From the NCBI GenBank assembly GCA_905236225.1, contig CAJOPM010000080.1, positions 1 to 16,435 on the forward strand: a stretch of DNA of 16,435 bases, given 5' to 3'. Positions 15,441 through 16,435 of the stretch are shown one piece after another. The position numbers and the translations under genes are program-made. Source of the stretch: an uncultured Eubacterium sp. GTDB taxonomy: Bacteria > Bacillota > Clostridia > Lachnospirales > Lachnospiraceae. Below the pieces are notes generated by a model. The model was given only the letters and a program-made list of their open reading frames with translations, searched no databases and was not told the origin of the DNA. Numbering within the stretch: position 1 is the first letter of the stretch; each line of letters opens with the position of its first letter.

Positions 15441-16045
15441 AATGGTTAAAACGACTGAGAATCAAACTTAATAAAGCGCTTAAAAATACCGGCGGATTTA
15501 CTCTTGTAGAGCTTTTGGTAACCACAATCATTATGCTGCTTGCGGCATCTGTTATGGTAACGGGGATTGCCACTGCGACAAAAAGTTTTAAAACCCAGAT
15601 GAGAAATTCCGAGTCTATGCTTCTTTTCTCGACGCTTAGAGAGACTATAGATTATGAGCTTACATATACATCGGGAGATGTCGTATATTCGTCCAGCAAC
15701 TCAAATGTTTATACGATAAAGAGTTTCTATAGCCCCACTTTTTGCCAGAAAGATACAACGACCGGATTTTATGCGGTAGATGATAACGGCAATCTCTCAG
15801 ATACGGGTTATATAGTATTAGGGGAAGCTACATCTGATAGCGTAAAAGGCAAATATATAGCCAGTACTGCGCTCTATACATACGATACTTTAGCAAAAGT
15901 TTCGGATTTTAAATATGTAGACAGAACAGATGAGTTTGATTATTTTACATATACTCTGTCGGTTTATGACGATAAAGGTAGAGTGCTTCATTCGGAGACG
16001 ATGGAGGTTAGGCCTATGAATACGGTAAATCTTGTATCGGGCTAG
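15437..16045 (+). CDS. Minor pilin with canonical GFTLVE leader (GspJ/PilW-like)
   Basis: This 202-residue protein has a 20-residue basic leader ending in Gly-Gly, cleavage before F21, and the classic FTLVELLV with Glu at +5 (E25), followed by a hydrophobic helix to about residue 47. The head is larger than that of the preceding pilin. It includes Tyr-rich beta segments, one lone Cys in SPTFCQKD (near residue 104), and a C-terminal strand pair FTYTLSVYDDKGRVLHSE. Its place in the cluster after a short canonical pilin and a Glu5-less pilin suggests a GspJ- or PilW-like minor pilin, but no head domain is recognisable. The ATG at 15437 overlaps the previous stop (ATGA), with CGGAG at 15424-15428 as ribosome binding site. 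Confidence 0.87.
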   Translation: MKWLKRLRIKLNKALKNTGGFTLVELLVTTIIMLLAASVMVTGIATATKSFKTQMRNSESMLLFSTLRETIDYELTYTSGDVVYSSSNSNVYTIKSFYSPTFCQKDTTTGFYAVDDNGNLSDTGYIVLGEATSDSVKGKYIASTALYTYDTLAKVSDFKYVDRTDEFDYFTYTLSVYDDKGRVLHSETMEVRPMNTVNLVSG

Positions 16046-16095
16046 TGATGCTTAAACATTAAAATCTTGCAATAAAAAAAACGGTACGATAACAT

Positions 16096-16435
16096 ATGAA
16101 TATAAGAAATGTGACAAATCTGATTAAAGGAAAAGAGGGAGTGGCAAGACTGATAGTTATTATGATTATAGTCATTATTGTCTTGGCCTTTCCAATCGGA
16201 TATGCTATTTGGAATAATTTTAAAAACGAAGTCGAAAACAGTGAATGCCGTATAGCCGTTGAGGCAGCACAAAAGAAGCTTGATACGGAATATCTTCATA
16301 ATCCGGATATGACATATGAAGAAGCAGTTGAGGCGGCGACGAGCTCAGTCAGAGGGTTGGATGACATTTGCCCTGCACATAATGAGTGCATTATAGAAAA
16401 GGACTCAGATGGTGAGGGCTATAAGATATATTGCA
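16096..16435 (+). CDS. Pilin-like protein lacking Glu at +5, cut off by the window end
   Basis: The frame opens at an ATG (16096) just after an in-frame TAA at 16090 and is still open at the window end after 113 codons. The N-terminus has a basic leader ending GKEG (G15), then VARLIVIMIIVIIVLAF, so the +5 residue is Ile and a charged Arg sits at +3. The segment to about residue 39 is hydrophobic. A later stretch near residues 93-113 (CPAHNEC, then GYKIYC) resembles the C-terminal Cys-Pro ... Tyr ... Cys motif of several Gram-positive pseudopilins. The ribosome binding site is poor and a 50-base gap precedes it, the largest in the cluster. It could be a pseudopilin or simply a signal-anchored protein; the context favours the former. 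Confidence 0.6.
   Translation, partial: MNIRNVTNLIKGKEGVARLIVIMIIVIIVLAFPIGYAIWNNFKNEVENSECRIAVEAAQKKLDTEYLHNPDMTYEEAVEAATSSVRGLDDICPAHNECIIEKDSDGEGYKIYC

Noticed and set aside
16067..16095. Promoter-like TTGCAA, a 17-base spacer and TAACAT before the last pilin-like gene.
   Set aside because: The -10-like hexamer abuts the ATG at 16096, so transcription would begin inside the coding region. In AT-rich sequence such matches are common by chance.
16046..16095. Possible terminator in the A/T-rich gap after the GFTLVE pilin gene.
   Set aside because: There is an A-run but no stem with complementary arms before a T-run on the + strand, so a Rho-independent terminator is not supported.

Overview
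The window looks like a chromosomal segment of a low-to-moderate GC Gram-positive bacterium, most likely class Clostridia and possibly Lachnospiraceae. This is inferred from the division/cell-wall gene order mraY-murD-ftsW-ftsQ without an interposed murG or murB, from strong GGAGG-type ribosome binding sites, from AGA- and ATA-rich codon use, and from a surface protein built of GLUG and Listeria-Bacteroides-type repeats. Every supported gene is on the + strand. No gene-free stretch exceeds about 60 bases, and I see no tRNA, rRNA, CRISPR array, insertion sequence or convincing terminator.

Region 1 (62-4332) is a piece of the dcw (division and cell wall) cluster. It holds mraY (lipid I synthesis), murD (D-glutamate ligase), ftsW (SEDS septal glycan polymerase) and ftsQ/divIB (divisome scaffold). 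Region 2 (4332-16435) is a type IV pilus-like module. It holds a two-domain prepilin peptidase, a giant 3064-residue protein with a canonical prepilin leader, then at least three small pilin-like proteins and a fourth cut off by the window end. Two of the small ones (the canonical leaders at 15060 and 15437) have Glu at +5. The other two (14348 and 16096) lack it, as GspK/PilX-type tip pseudopilins do. The two regions run together: ftsQ and the peptidase gene share one base, and all gaps from mraY to 16045 are 24 bases or less, so one polycistronic transcript is likely.

The standout is the giant prepilin (5143-14337, 56% of the window). Behind an ordinary type III leader and pilin helix it carries a pilin-like head, three long modules that each start with a (H/Q)L box and run through GLUG beta-helix repeats to an HYG(D/S)W box, one or two Ig-like domains, four B-repeat-like domains with near-regular spacing, and an unassigned C-terminal domain. 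It has no LPXTG signal or C-terminal membrane anchor. My reading is that the peptidase at 4332 matures the giant protein and the small pilins, and that the small pilins form a tip or initiation complex displaying the giant as a modular adhesin. The assembly ATPase, platform protein and major pilin are not in the window and would have to lie downstream or elsewhere.
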